DNA from: Polytrichum commune
Taxonomy: Eukaryota; Streptophyta; Polytrichopsida; Polytrichales; Polytrichaceae
Assembly: GCA_950295325.1 (NCBI GenBank)
Contig: OX485805.1
Location: 44,850,758 to 44,914,757, forward strand
Direction: 5' to 3'
Length of the DNA: 64,000 nt
The notes beneath the pieces are model-generated. The model saw nothing but the letters and a program-made list of their open reading frames with translations. It was not told the origin of the DNA and made no database searches. The position numbers and the translations under genes are program-made. Shown here piece by piece: positions 36,954 to 49,580 of this stretch (its first letter is position 1; the number at the start of each line of letters is the position of its first letter).

Positions 36954-39104
36954 TTAAGATTGAAGATGTATTTCTCTCCCTTGCACCTCTCGCTTGGCAT
37001 TCAGGAGCCAAGCGTACCTCTCTTTGAGTGCTGGGTTCTTGGCCAAATTACTTCCTCTTGGACTAGAGTTGTAAAGCGTCTGTTCATCAATCCCCTTCTC
37101 AAAATTTGCAGTGCTCTCTTTTCCCTGTCTGTCATTTAGAAAACGCACACTGACTTTGAATGGTGATGAAGATTGGGGCTGCTTTGGAACAGACAGAAAA
37201 TGTTTCATCCATTCTTTTGGTTTGTGATTCTCAATAGTGGTAGTCTCCATTGTATACAGTGTTGTCATCTCCTTGTCTGGGACACTTATTTGGATGTGAA
37301 ATGTTTTCTTCTCAACAAATGATGTGATGAAGAATGCTCTTCCCTCTGCCGGAGCTGGTAAAGTCACATGATGGAGGAGGTAAAACTCATCTTTTGCTTC
37401 CAAAATTATGTATCTTTCCAGGTTTCCAACGATGAACGATTCAGCTTCTCCCCATTCTTTTATGTGCACAGTTTTTGTGTTGTGGTTCTGTGAGAAATGG
37501 ACAGAGAATATGCACCTGGGGCCACGGTAATTGCATGTGTTGATTGGGCATTCAAGAGGAATGTACTTACAGCTGCTTTCGTGTAGTTTGCGTGTGTTCA
37601 ATTTCAACATTTCATTGCACCCGTGAGCAACGTGCGCACAACTTACTTTGAGTGATTCAAGAATCTTCTCGATGGCTCGGTTTCTGATGACTCCGATTGG
37701 CTTCAAACATGAGGGACATCCCTTGATGAGCTTCTTGCAGCAGGCTGAGCAGGCAAGATGGCCATTTTGACACTGTTTCCACACAACATATTCAGAACAC
37801 CAAATATATCACTGTGTTGAGCAGAGCTAGCTGCATACCATAATCTTACCCTGGTAAGTCTATACATCGAAATCAAGGGTGAGGACATGACTGGAAGATT
37901 TTGAAGAACAAAGATCAATTGAGGCTCAACATAATGACTAATAGACAGAGTGACTCTGTCGCTCTGTTGGCCTGCTAAACTGCGGACTGTCAGCATCAAA
38001 TCCACGCATGGGAGTCGTTCCTCCCATGTCAACTTTCCTCCCGCAACTGTTGATAAGCTCAATTCAGAACTTTCACGAAGAGACAGGCTAACTCTAACAC
38101 TGTCTCCACACATTCTGAAAACCAAAAGACACCCAATTGTTTTGAGCAGCGCTATATACCATATTCTTACCCTAGTAAGGCTATATATTTAATTCAAGGG
38201 TGGGGATGTGAATGAAATTCTAATTTTTTTGAAGAGCAAAGATCAATTCAGTCTCAATGTGATGACTAACAGGCAGAGTGTGACTTTGTCACTGTCTCGG
38301 CCGGCTGAACTTATACAGACTGTTAGCATCAAATTATGATTCATCTCCAAATTTCCTTCCACAACTGAATTATGAGCTGAATTCGGAACTTTCACCAAGC
38401 GATTAGATAGCTAGTTTCAGAACGTAATGACCACTACCAAGAATACCTTACTGAGCTTCATGACTTGGAAGAGCATCATGCTCCGTGCATTAGCGTTCCA
38501 TTTTTTTCTTTCTTTCTAAAAACCTTCGTGAGTCCATGGCAAGCAGCTCTCAGATTCAAGCAAGATCACAGCTGTATACACAATGAGGAATATCATAAGT
38601 GAGTACCTGAAACACTGGGGATGAGAAGTGCTCCATGCAGATAGTGCAGTCCAGGGTGTCTAGGTCAAAGTCATACTTGGGCTTGGCAATAATGTTTTCT
38701 CCGTCATGTGCAATAGAAGGGGCTTTTCCAGCATCGATGCTAATCTCTCCATGGGATCTCTTCACACCTTTCGCAGCCACGCTTTCCAGTGGGTTTTGGC
38801 TCTGCGTTAGAAGGAATAGACGAAAAGGAAATTTAGCATAATAAAACCGTTAATTACACGTACACTTAATCCTCCACCAGATTTCCACTACACAGCCCTA
38901 ATTAAACGTCTTAAGAGGTCACCGTTGCCACCTCTTCAATATATTCTCCAAGAGCCCGGGACTCACATCCCATAAATGACCGCAACACGTGAGATTCATT
39001 ACAACAATAGTCGATCTTGCATCGAATACACACACCTTCATCTCTTGCTCCTCCTCTGCTCCTCTGGCTCTGCAAAGCAATGAAGGAGCCCTTCCTAACC
39101 CCAT
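36954..39104 (-). CDS. SINA-like RING E3 ubiquitin ligase
   Basis: Minus-strand exons: first exon ending at 39036 (start at 39104 or, internally, 39041), 38801-38607, and 37772-36954, all phase 0. This gives 360 or 339 residues. Numbered from the 39041 start, the C3HC4 RING finger uses C54, C57, C68, H72, C75, C78, C86 and C89 (CTICMEHF, CQNGHLACSACC, CPSC). An intron splits it between C57 and C68. A SIAH-type zinc-finger region follows (CAHVAHGCNEML, HESSCKYIPLECP, FSVHFSQNH), then a TRAF-like C-terminal domain. SINA proteins dimerise and ubiquitylate substrates for proteasomal degradation. The start is uncertain because exon 1 is tiny and was inferred from a donor AAG-GTGTGT and an acceptor TTCTAACGCAG. 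The RING intron holds a tandemly duplicated exon-like segment. Confidence 0.9.
37816..38420 (-). repeat. Tandem duplication (about 324 bp) inside the SINA RING intron, one copy exon-like
   Basis: Copy A (about 37816-38138) and copy B (about 38139-38420) share order and sequence throughout, such as GAGCA(A)AGATCAATT and GACTAA(T/C)AG(A/G)CAGAGTG. On the minus strand copy A is open for about 99 codons and bounded by a good acceptor (TTTTGGTTTTCAG, exon would start 38114) and donor (GGTAAGA, exon would end 37850). Copy B is broken by stops. The 265-nt exon would not keep frame between the SINA exons, so it is probably not part of the normal message. Confidence 0.6.
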
Positions 39105-39461
39105 CCTAACACAGTGTTGGCAAATGGAAACAGTACATAGTAATTGCTATCCGGAATATCAAACACTTCCTAAAACTTAGGGCCCAGCCGTTTCTTTATA
39201 CTTCTCCAAACTGGCCGCCAAGATTTGTTAATTTTGTTTGGTGCTTCTTGGCAGTAAGAAGTAGTGGGTCTCCGCTTCTTGGCACTCTTCAACATGTCTG
39301 TCAAGGTTTGCCAGACTTTCCTTGCATCCAAGGCTCCTCAACTTCAGATTCTACTCTTTCAAGCTGAATTTTGGAGATGACATTCTCAGGTCACCGAACT
39401 GCAATATCAAAGCAGGAATGTGCCATTGTAAGAATCATTTATGATTATTCACATACATGAG
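39105..39461. other. Upstream of SINA gene, presumed promoter
   Basis: No coding sequence is supported. This short stretch between the SINA first exon and the beta-glucosidase fragment presumably contains the SINA promoter and 5' leader. I recognise no specific element. Confidence 0.35.
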
Positions 39462-40017
39462 AGGATGCGGGACCATGCAATTGAGAAGGGTATGCATCCA
39501 TGCCCAAATCTTTCATCAACCAGATGTCCTCCTGCACAGCATTAACATTCCATTCACAAATTGTCTTCAAATAGCGTAAAATGAGAAATGTAAATTCATA
39601 GCACGTGAGAAAATGGTCCCATACTTCTAAGTTTGCACTCTCTTCTGTCAAACAGAATTTTATGACAGATAGAAAATATGCTCATGAAACATAATTCATG
39701 CAAATACCTCAAAACGGTGATATTGGTCAACAGCAATGTCTCCATTGGTGTTCCCAAGAATCTTCCCTGCAGGTTTGGAGGCATTAATATTCGCAGTCAA
39801 TTAGTTCTGATGGACAACTGACTCGACTTGTTGGCTATTCTGTATTTATCATCACGTTTACATATCCAGGCCAAATACTTGCAACAAAACTGAGATTTAA
39901 ACATACTCGTATGGCATTCTCAAGAGGTCAAAATATCCTTGTAAAAATCACTTCCGTGTGACTGTAGGTGTCGCAAATACTGTGACCTTTGCCATCTTCC
40001 ATAGCTGCTCCTTCATA
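39462..40017 (-). pseudogene. Glycoside hydrolase family 1 (beta-glucosidase) fragment, broken
   Basis: Three minus-strand exon remnants give consecutive GH1 motifs. 40017-39952: YEGAAMEDGKGHSICDTYSH. 39766-39708: GKILGNTNGDIAVDQYHRFE. From 39531: EDIWLMKDLGMDAY, then in a shifted frame FSIAWSRIL. Functional GH1 enzymes read ...YEGA..EDG+G.SIWDTFSHTPGKI..G.NGDVAVD.YHR..EDI.LMKD+GMDAYRFSI.WSR. Lesions: one base is missing in the Arg codon after DAY, and the donor after the first remnant lacks a G (GAAG-TGATTT), so exon phases no longer match. No catalytic glutamates, N-terminal exon or C-terminal barrel were found. It lies upstream of the SINA gene on the same strand. Confidence 0.8.
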
Positions 40018-40286
40018 CTGCAGCGCAAGCCATGTGACAGTGTGCAACAAATCATTCCATGCATCCCACATTATGAAACTCGAAACTAAGATGTGTGCAT
40101 CTCAGCTCTCTAAAGCAAGCTCAGATCAAGGGTTGTCGGTTTTTATTTTATTTTCGTTTTCACAAAAGGAACTCACTCTTGTTTTTACAATACATGAATT
40201 CATTGGAGCATAACCGTTAAGCAATCAAATAAAGTTTATATGCATGAACTGCCTTTGGAAAGTAAATAGATTCTATGAATAGTAAT

Positions 40287-40660
40287 AGATGAAAAGAGGG
40301 GATTTTGGCATGGAATTTGTCAATACAAAACAAAAATCATATAAAAAAATGTAAATGAGAAGTAAAAAAAGAAGAAGATGTGAAGGCTTGACATGTAGAG
40401 TTAAAAAAAAACAATAAATTTTATAAAAATAATTGATGGAGGAGGGCATTTTTGCATGGCATTTGTGGATTAATTTTTAAAATTAAATAATTTTGGTTTT
40501 AAAAGACATGAAGGCTTGACATGTAAAACAAAATAAGATAAAATAAAACATTGATGAAAAGAGATTTATGAATGGAGGCCATTTTTGCATGGTATTTGTG
40601 GATAACAAAACAATTAGAAAAAATGTAAATAGAAAGTTGAAAGAGAAGAAGACGTGGCTA
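40287..40660. repeat. Three degenerate tandem copies of a roughly 110-130 bp AT-rich unit
   Basis: Copies near 40287-40405, 40435-40525 and 40548-40660 share GATGAAAAGAG or GGAGG, then TTTTGCATGG(C/A/T)ATTTGTGGAT and GAAGGCTTGACATGTA or its variant. The order of blocks is the same, with insertions of A/T-rich text. No function is evident. Confidence 0.6.
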
Positions 40661-43600
40661 TCAAACCACATTGAAGATATATCTAGAGCACCCAAGCCAT
40701 GGGGTTCTACAAATATATACATATTAATCATAGTCCTCGTTGAAAATACTCACTTGTCACACATCGTTTGAGCAACATTATTTTAGTGCATCTCCCAAAC
40801 TCCGTACATACATAGAAATCACGGTTTTAAAATGCAAACAACAACTACAAATCTATGTATCAAACTTGTGTGTCTACTTCACAAATACTTTAAAATGTTA
40901 ATGCAATACATTAGGGGTGGCTTAAACCCAAGGCCTTAACGTGGATCTCATGGAATCTCATACATTGGGTGCTTCTATATTGTCTCTAGCGGTTGTCTCA
41001 GGCCCCTCACAATACAATCATGCCAAAACCATCTAGCAATGACGTTGTTTCATGAGTTAGACTCTAGTTCGAATATGCCCAATGCCCAATACAAGTTTGA
41101 CTCAACTCTAATCATATAGCAGCGCCGTGCATTGGACCGCCGCCATATCACATTTTCACATGTAAGAGAACAAGATAGACAACTCTTCAAAGGTTGTTTA
41201 CACCATGGACTGGGTTGTTGCCCCATGTTAGAGGGCATTTTCCCATGGTCACACTTCATGGTCCGATCTCTTAAAAATGCAATTTAAAGCCTTTGGGCCC
41301 CTAACTAGGTGTAACCCAAATGTGGACCAAGAGAGGTGATCATGCACCAAAAAGTGGATGTGTTGATTTTTTTAATATACATTTGTCCAAAGAAGGCAAT
41401 TTTGGGGAAAAAATCATTTGTTTGACCTTCTCCCCTTCTTTCCTCGTAACTTTGGAAACGTTTGGCCAAGTGTGCGTACGTGTTTGTGTGTTAAACATCG
41501 TTGTCACAACTCACACATGACTTCATTTTTTCTTCGTTTTTTATTTCGTTGTCCTGATCATGAAGTAGTATGATCGACCAAGTAAAACTTTATATGAATA
41601 CTTGTTGGAGGGTTGGTAAAAATTGCCATGTATCTCATAGAAATAAAACCCCGAGCCTTTAGGGGTAAACAATTATTAAACATGTAAAAACACTTTGAGG
41701 TGCATTGAGCCTTTAGATTCTTTTACTCTTACTATCTTCATCTAGTGGTTGAGATAAGAAAGACAAGAAGAGAAGTGATTGCTTGAAGGGCCAATCTCAT
41801 CCCAATCTCATGGTCAAATGGAAACTCAAATGTTGGGCAATGTGCACAACATACAACCACCGTTACAATTTTGATAATAAAAACAATGGAAAAGGCATGC
41901 ATGATAGTCAAAAAGAAGGAGAACCTTCACATTGACAACTTTTCCATTTTCACTCTACTTCTAGGTTTTGAAATGACAATCTTCAAGTAGATCATACATG
42001 ATCATTCGCAATTCCTAGCCACGTGAGACAATCCATTATTTGGTCCACAAGGCCTAAGAAATTGTTTGTGGAGTTGGAAGTGCCCATAATAGGACCACAT
42101 GCCTTAGATGAGATCTCAAATTGGTACGAATTCCATTTCCAAGCCTTCGAAAGAGGGACATCTTTACCCTTGAAGCATAGATTCTTAAAATGATGATCCA
42201 TTGTTTTTAATTTGGAATTCTGAACACTAAAAATGAAACATTCTACAAATTTTCCATGTACGAAATCGTCCATAAAAAATCCCTAAAAATCATTTCAAAA
42301 AATGGATGAAAATTCCAACTTCTATATGAAATTGGATGGAATTTTTGTGTAATCACCCATATGTGGCTTTGTACTCCAGTGATTTAAAGCCAATGCTCCT
42401 CTCTTGGAAACCTGGAAATTAAATCTAAAACATTAATTCTTTAATTTTGGAAAAAACCCTCAGTGCCTTACAATGTCTAGGGAGATTTTTGGGCATAAGT
42501 GGTCAATATCCTAGTGTTTTCAAGTTCAACCGGTTACATGTTGGGACCAACTTGCAATTTTTCTCAACTGGGTTTTCCTCAAAGTCAACAAGTTCATCTG
42601 TAACTAAGTTAGCGTTGGTTCCCCTATTCATTGTTGCCTTCAAGACACACTATATCAGGCCTCATTGATTAGTCTTTCTATAAATAAATGCATAAAACGC
42701 ATAAAACAATTAGACCGGTGCGCATAAATTAAGATAAAAACATTTTGAAACTACTCATGGAGCATCTCGACAACAAGTCTGCGGAGTCCGATGCGTAGTT
42801 CGCACTCCTAACAGTCGTCCTTGTTGATCAAAATATTCTCACTGTGAACACAATAAAACACACCACACACAATGCCACATGAAACACTCTCTAGTTGTCC
42901 AATTCGGAACACTTTCCAACCATTTCTTATTTTATGCGCCCCGAGAGCACAGTGCACATAAAATAAGCTAATATATTTAATTAATGCGAACGCCTAATTT
43001 TATGAGGCCTGCACTATATGGTTGTCATCCAAGCTACAATCACTCTCGGGGACACTTATTGCAAGCTGCTTGTGCCATGCTCGTCCTTGAAGTTCAAACC
43101 ATGTCCTATCTATGCGTCACTCGGGACAACAACAAGACATGATTGATTGCCAAAAATTAAAGTCGGTAAATGTATATTCATGGTGTGTGGGCATGATGAT
43201 CATTGCATTACAGTTTAAATGCCTTCTACTTGCATTATCTTCTATTTCAATTCATTATGAATGGACTTATGTCAACAAGGTTTGCCCAAACCTAACGGGT
43301 ATCAACATGAAGCATGTCACGATTTCCACTTACAAATGTCTTGAATTACTGTCATTTTTCATCCCAAGTAAAGTTTCCTTCCATCTATATACAAATGAAG
43401 CTTGTGACGGTGGGAGTTTACGAAAGATCGTGAACACATGTCCAAGTAGCTTTGCAAAAAAAAAGGATACATGTCAAATATTCTTTTCCGAAATAAACAT
43501 GTCACAAAAAGGAAACAAATGTAGAAAGGTGGGAACTACACGTGCAAACGGTGGGCATGGTGGGGAAACTAGGGGGAGGTGGCGGGCGTGCAGCTAAGGT

Positions 43601-45757
43601 GACGACATGGCATGGGGGATAGGAGAAAGCATGCATGACTATCAATTCAAAACAACTTTTCCCCTCCTTTTCTTAAAGCTATAATTTTGTCTAATTAGTG
43701 TGGGTTATCATTTGAAGTTATGAATTGCTAAGTACTTTTTTAGTGAGGTATTATTTTTTATCCAAATAATATAAGTGGTTGGTATGCACATTGAAGAATA
43801 TGATATAACTTAGTTGGTTAATAATGATAACATCAGTATAAAGATATGGCAATGAGTAGCTCCAAATGGTAACCTTGGCACACTAATTAGACAAAAAAAT
43901 GTATATGGGGGCATGGTGGCATCGTGGTTGGTCATTGGGGGGTGGGGGGGCTTATGTTCATGATCATGGGCATGGGCATACATGCGTATGGTAGGTAAAC
44001 AACGGCATGGGTGCATGGATGCATGGGTGCTCAACGTTTGGTTCACCTAGGATATTAATTCATATGCAGGGGTGCAACGGATTGGAGTGGCATGGGTTCA
44101 AGCTAGTATCATTCATGTGTACTCATAATTGGATGGAGACTAGGTCTAAATGCTCCCATTGGTCTAGACCTCGTGACTTGTAGTTGTAATTTTGATACCC
44201 TTACCCATACATGATTGACTCTTGTGTTTGATATATCATGTGGTGTCATCCATATGGCCATTCTATTTTGTCATTAGTATCTTATACATTGTAGAAGGCT
44301 CACTATTTCATCTTTACCTATGTCGGAATGTAGTTTTCACGTGGGATACAAATGGTCTTAGCAATTGTGAGCATGACACATGCCAAACATTTAGGGGAAA
44401 GTTATTATTTTATGACAAAATAAAGAGACATCCATGGTACCATATGATTAAGTCATTTAAATCAAAGAAATTGACCATGACTAGTGATACATGAAAGCTT
44501 ATGAGGTATTTTCAAAGGAGTACAATTTAGTGGTATTTAGAATATATTATTTAAGTTAATTTTTATTTTCAAATTATAATATACAATTAAAATCACATCA
44601 TAATTATACTTCTACACCTATTCACCTAACTATGTAACGGAATCCTTACTGGAAATGCATGAAGATGGTGATCATGTTTGTGATGTATCTAGCTTATTCT
44701 TATAGCATTTGGAATTAGGAATTTATTTGAAGTACTTATCAATTTATTAGATACATAAATTAATTTATGTTTTGCATTATTTGATCTACGATTTATTCAT
44801 TTGGCATGGGTTAGTTTGCACCCCTCACATACTTAATATTGGCTATGCATATATGACAGGTGTGTGACCATTGCAAAGACGTATCAATTTCCCATTCATG
44901 TGTTTGAGTCGTGATTATCTATTGGACACACTAGTTAGAATTGCCCTTTGGAGGTCAACCCCATATTCCTAAACCCTAAAGCCATGTATCAAGGTGATTC
45001 TTTAAAATTATGGTTCTCAAAACTTCAAATAGTTGCACTTTATTCATATATGTGATTGTTTAAAATCAAAACCCAATCAAAAAACCTTCTTAAAAACCGT
45101 TGGTTCTTTGTTGGATCTTTAAAAAAAAATTAAATAAACAGGGCCAAAGGTTCATATATTATGAAAACTCTCAAAACCTGAAAACCAAAGGTTCTTTGCT
45201 TCTAGATTTGTTTGTGAAAAGTGGAACTGGAAGTTAGTAACAAAATCAAATACCCACCCAAAATTGGTAAAAACCTCAATGCACACAAATACAAACTAAA
45301 TTGGATGGAAGACCTCTTTGTTGAGCTCAAATAATAATGTTTAACTCAACATGATCATATGCAGGACATAAACATGAGGGTATGATCTAAATCCATAGCA
45401 CAAAATTGGACTCTCAACCACAAAAGAACCTTAAGCCGCAAGATTACTCTAACCCAACAACCAAGCTATCAATGACAATAAAACCTCGAGCCGCTCCAAT
45501 ACTCTAAACCAAAATCTAAACTCTTTCTCATAGCAAATCCTACGGCAACACCAACAATCTCAAGCAAAAAACAAAACCCACAGCCACAACGTAGGGAGAA
45601 CTTGGAAACCCTAGGAAAGACGTTGACAACTAAACCCTTGTCATCCACCCTCTGTAGGTCCAAAATGAACATAAATTTCATCAATTAATTTCAATTCAAC
45701 CCATTTATATTTTCACCAATTTTTTTCCTTCTCTAACATCATAACATTAAATAACAA

Positions 45758-46862
45758 GAGCAAAGGTAGCTCTACTTTTGAGTTTTACTTAGGCTATATT
45801 TAATCTATTTGGGTAGTTACTTTCAATGCTTAGAATTAATTATGTCGGTTTCTAGGACAAAGCTAATGCCAAGTGGTGGCAAAGGTTCTAATCTAGGCTA
45901 ATTATGATCTAAACAAATCTAAATAGCTATAAAGCAGCGCGAAAGTTGGCGAGGTCAAAAAGGTAGTTGCACTTTTTGGAAAATTCTCCCAATACCCGCA
46001 TTGGAAACCTCTTTGATACCTTTTTGAAGCTATTGTATTTGATTAATTATCCATTCATTCACCCTTGCTTTGCAAGCTCTTCCCTTCTTGTTAAGGTAAT
46101 ATTGTGGGTACTCAAAGGGTACCCTCCTAGCATTGCTACTTAATGTTATGAATCATTATTGGAGAACATGTATTACTTCTAAGGAAAATATAATATTCCC
46201 ACATTCTTGCACCTCTATCTTAATTATAATTCATTTTTCCCATTTTGGAATACCCTTGATTTTTCTAAATAATTTTCAAAAATTTATCCATATGTATTAT
46301 GTGTCACCCTATAATTGTTTCCATTTTGTTTCTAGGTTACTAGAGGCTCTAAATTATTCTAGTGAGGTTGATTGGGGATGGATAAAAAACAAACCTGAAG
46401 TAGCAAGCCCGGATTGACCTTCCCAAAAGAGCATCAAACCAACGCGTGCCGGTTTGGTGCTCTTTTAAGAGCAAAGGTAGCACTAAGTTTGAGTTTAGTA
46501 GGCTATTTTTAATCTATTTGCGTAGTTACGTTTAATGCTTAGTATTTATTATGTCGGTGTCTAGGACAAAACAAATGCCAAGTGGTGGTAAAGGTTCTAA
46601 TCTACGCTAAATTACGATCTAAACAAATCTAAATAGCTATAAAGCAACGGGAAAGTTGGTGAGATCATAAAGGTAGTTGCACTTTTTGGGAAAGTCTCCT
46701 GACACCCGCATTGGAAATGTCTTTGATACCTTTTTGAAGATTCTATATTTGATAATTATCCATTCATTCACCCTTGCTTTGCAAACGTTTCCCTTCTTGT
46801 TGAGGTAAATTTGCGGGTACTCAAAGGGTACCCTCCTAGCATTGCTACTTAATGTCATGATT
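45758..46862. repeat. Direct repeats of about 390 bp separated by about 320 bp
   Basis: Copy 1 (about 45758-46151) and copy 2 (about 46469-46862) both begin GAGCAAAGGTAGC and end GCATTGCTACTTAATGT(T/C)ATGA, with close similarity throughout (for example GCCAAGTGGTGG and GGGTACTCAAAGGGTACCCTCC). The arrangement could be a small non-autonomous LTR element or a segmental duplication. I see no primer-binding site or TG..CA ends, so LTR identity is not supported. Confidence 0.75.
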
Positions 46863-47181
46863 CCCCTAGGTAGGCCTTGTAATGGCAATTAATGTTAATT
46901 AATATTGAAATTTCCATGTTAACATTTTTTCCCCCCCATGGACATAACACAAATTAGAAGTATAGGAATTACAAAACAAAGGAAGGATTGCTTGATGTAT
47001 GAGATATTTTCCAATGAAAATTTGGAGTACCTCATAAATCCATATGGATCAATTTCAACAATATCTTGGATTCTTAAGTTACCAAATACATGGTACATGT
47101 AATTCAATCTTCATGTCCCAAGACATATATTCCTTCATATTAGATGTATTTGCACTCCAAATACATGATTGAGTATAATAG

Positions 47182-47659
47182 CACTACATAATTTTTGGTA
47201 TTTAGTGTCGCATGTGTAATAGCATGACTTCCCCAATTTTGAGGCGTATGCTCGGTTAAACTTATGATCGACAACTTCATCACAAGGGTCACCTCATGAC
47301 ACTTGGAGTTCAAGTGCGCTTACTAATATATTGGCATGAGTATGTTAAACAATGTTATGAGGTGTATGCTTATGTTACACAATGGTCTACAAGTTGACTA
47401 AAGTGTACACAAATGACACTTGGCATTAGTATGCTCAAAAATATCTTCCTCTTGCATACTAAAATGCAAAACTATCATCTCAAGTATTCCAAAGTGCTAC
47501 GCTAAATGTCATAATGTTTTCTCACCTAATAAAGTTACTTATGATGACAAATAGTAATAATATTGGCAATTAGTGGACATAACATTTTGAAACCTTTACA
47601 CATCTAGTTTAGGCCATTTGCAAATAGTGTCTATGACACTAAATACCATAAATGATGTG
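47182..47659. mobile_element. 478-bp TIR element, copy 2 (CAC...GTG ends)
   Basis: This is a diverged relative of 5408-5892, in the same orientation. It begins CACTACATAATTTTTGG, includes GGTATTTAGTGTCGCATG near the left end, and has the complementary GACACTAAATACCATAAATG near the right end. Internal blocks such as GTCTACAAGTTGACTAAAG and ACTATCATCTCAAGTAT align with copy 1. No target duplication was found. Confidence 0.6.
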
Positions 47660-49400
47660 CAATGATTAACCTACAATATAGTAATAGTAAATTATAATAA
47701 GATAGTATCACTAGGTATATTTAGATGTCATTAGGTAATTTGTAAATGATATATCGAGATTAATAAACCTCAATCAATTAATAAGCCTTAATCTATTATA
47801 CATTTGTGTAGATATACAATTTATATTTGTGCATGATGCAAAGTATGCTTGCATACATGCTTGAGGTTTGTGGCATGTATGTAAACTCATCCATTATGGA
47901 TGAGAGGAATCCAATAAAAGCATGTCCCCTATAGGTTGAGGGTCAATTCATTCCCACTAGACTTCATCAAACTAATTTTGGGTTCTTGATGTCATTTTCA
48001 TAACCAACAAAAAATAAAACATTTATCAGCTACCTAAAATTGGAAATAATGTAATGACATGGATTAGCATCCTAGGGCTTTGGTTTCCAGTGCATTCTAC
48101 CACTATGGACCATTCAATCGTAGTGGGATATTTAGGTGAACCGTAATAGATTACTTTGCAGTGCATGACCCTACCAAATGGAATTGTATATTACTTTTGA
48201 CAAGCCATGTTGCACACCCGGTCAGAATAAGGAGCCCTCTCCAATAACGATAATTTCAACTGAACAGGTGTGAACTTAAGGGTTTGCCTTTGACTAAGAT
48301 TTACATGTGCCCATTCATTGTGGTGTTTACCTTTAAAATGATGCAATATTCTTTAAGATCCCTTTCACTTTTGTGATTCAATTTAGGAGTTACAGAAAGG
48401 CAAAGAGCTTGTGGCAAAAAAAAGAAAATTAGATCAACTTGAAGATGAAGCAATAGCATAATTCATGTTGGTGACAAACCTAAGTAGGCTCTTTTCCTTC
48501 GGTTTCTTCCAATTGGTGGTGTGGACTTTGAATACTCAAATCTCATACTTAATGGGCTTGGACCTATTGAACCATGTGTGCATGTGGTGTAATCGGTAAT
48601 TCATACATGCCACATCATATGTGACATGTCAATTGTAGGGTGACCTTCTAAGGATTTCCGGTGCACTTTACCACTATGGATCACCTAATGGATGGGATGG
48701 CAAATATTGTTCAAGTGATCTACATGCATGCCGACTTTGGATCAAATCATGAGACTTGTGAGAATTTTGTCATTGGTAGACACATGTGCATTATAAAAGG
48801 ACACGATTCTTTCATATCTCGCATTCAATCAAGAGCAACGGAAGATGTTTGAGACATCTTGCAAAATGCAACAAAGAAAGCAATATCATCAATTTGGTTA
48901 AGGTGTTAGTGTTTGATATGATGATGATGATGATGATGATGATGCTCGGCAAAACGTTGGGCAATATCATTCTTGTGTTTCTCTATATTTGTGGCTAGGA
49001 CGAACCAACTTGTACACTGGTTCCTTGGAGGCAAGGGTTTAGGCATCCAACAAGAAACAAGTGTATGGGTTGGTTCGCCCAAATCCTAAATTTGGATGCC
49101 AAGGCCTATGATCGGAAAGAACCGGCAACTAGTTATAGATGAACTGGTTGAGTTTGAAAAACAACCAGTTGAAGTTCAAGACTTCAGAAATATTACCAAT
49201 CATTTTAGAGGAATCTATAGAAGAATATACCCCAATTTATTAAAGGAAACCCACAGATGCCAACATTTAACCGGTTGGACTTGCAAACACTAGCATCTCA
49301 ACCGATTATGCCCCAAAATCTCCCCGATCACTGGCCAAGGCTTGAGGCCAGAATGTTGGTGGGATGTCTCGAAGCTCGGGAAAGTGAATAGTCTCAATGG
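47660..49400. other. Intergenic with an exon-like fragment and an (ATG)n run
   Basis: No complete gene is seen. At 48387-48461 an acceptor-like TTTAG precedes a 24-codon frame ELQKGKELVAKKRKLDQLED..., ending in TAA, which looks like a terminal exon but has no partner I can find. An (ATG)n microsatellite lies at 48918-48944. The part at 49085-49320 is related to 24530-24740. Confidence 0.35.
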
Positions 49401-49580
49401 CCTTTGGCCAGTAATCAAGAGCTACATATATCACAAGGAAGGAAAACGGAGCAATTAATTAATGGAGTATTAAGTATACATGTTGCGTGCAGCCACAATA
49501 GACCAAGCACTCGGAAGCGACTCCCGAGTAGATATGTACAGACAATTTGGAAGGAGCACCATAAATTTAGGGCTGGCATT

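Larger units (their letters stand above)
40018..47181. other. 7-kb intergenic stretch with local repeats, no supported gene
   Basis: I see no gene with a recognisable domain. A plus-strand frame of 161 codons at 43112-43597 has no motif I know and overlaps a dispersed repeat shared with about 23380-23620, so I do not call it. Local repeats are annotated separately at 40287-40660 and 45758-46862. Confidence 0.4.

Noticed and set aside
43112-43597. 161-codon plus-strand open frame
   Set aside because: No recognisable motif, no splice partners, and it overlaps a dispersed repeat.
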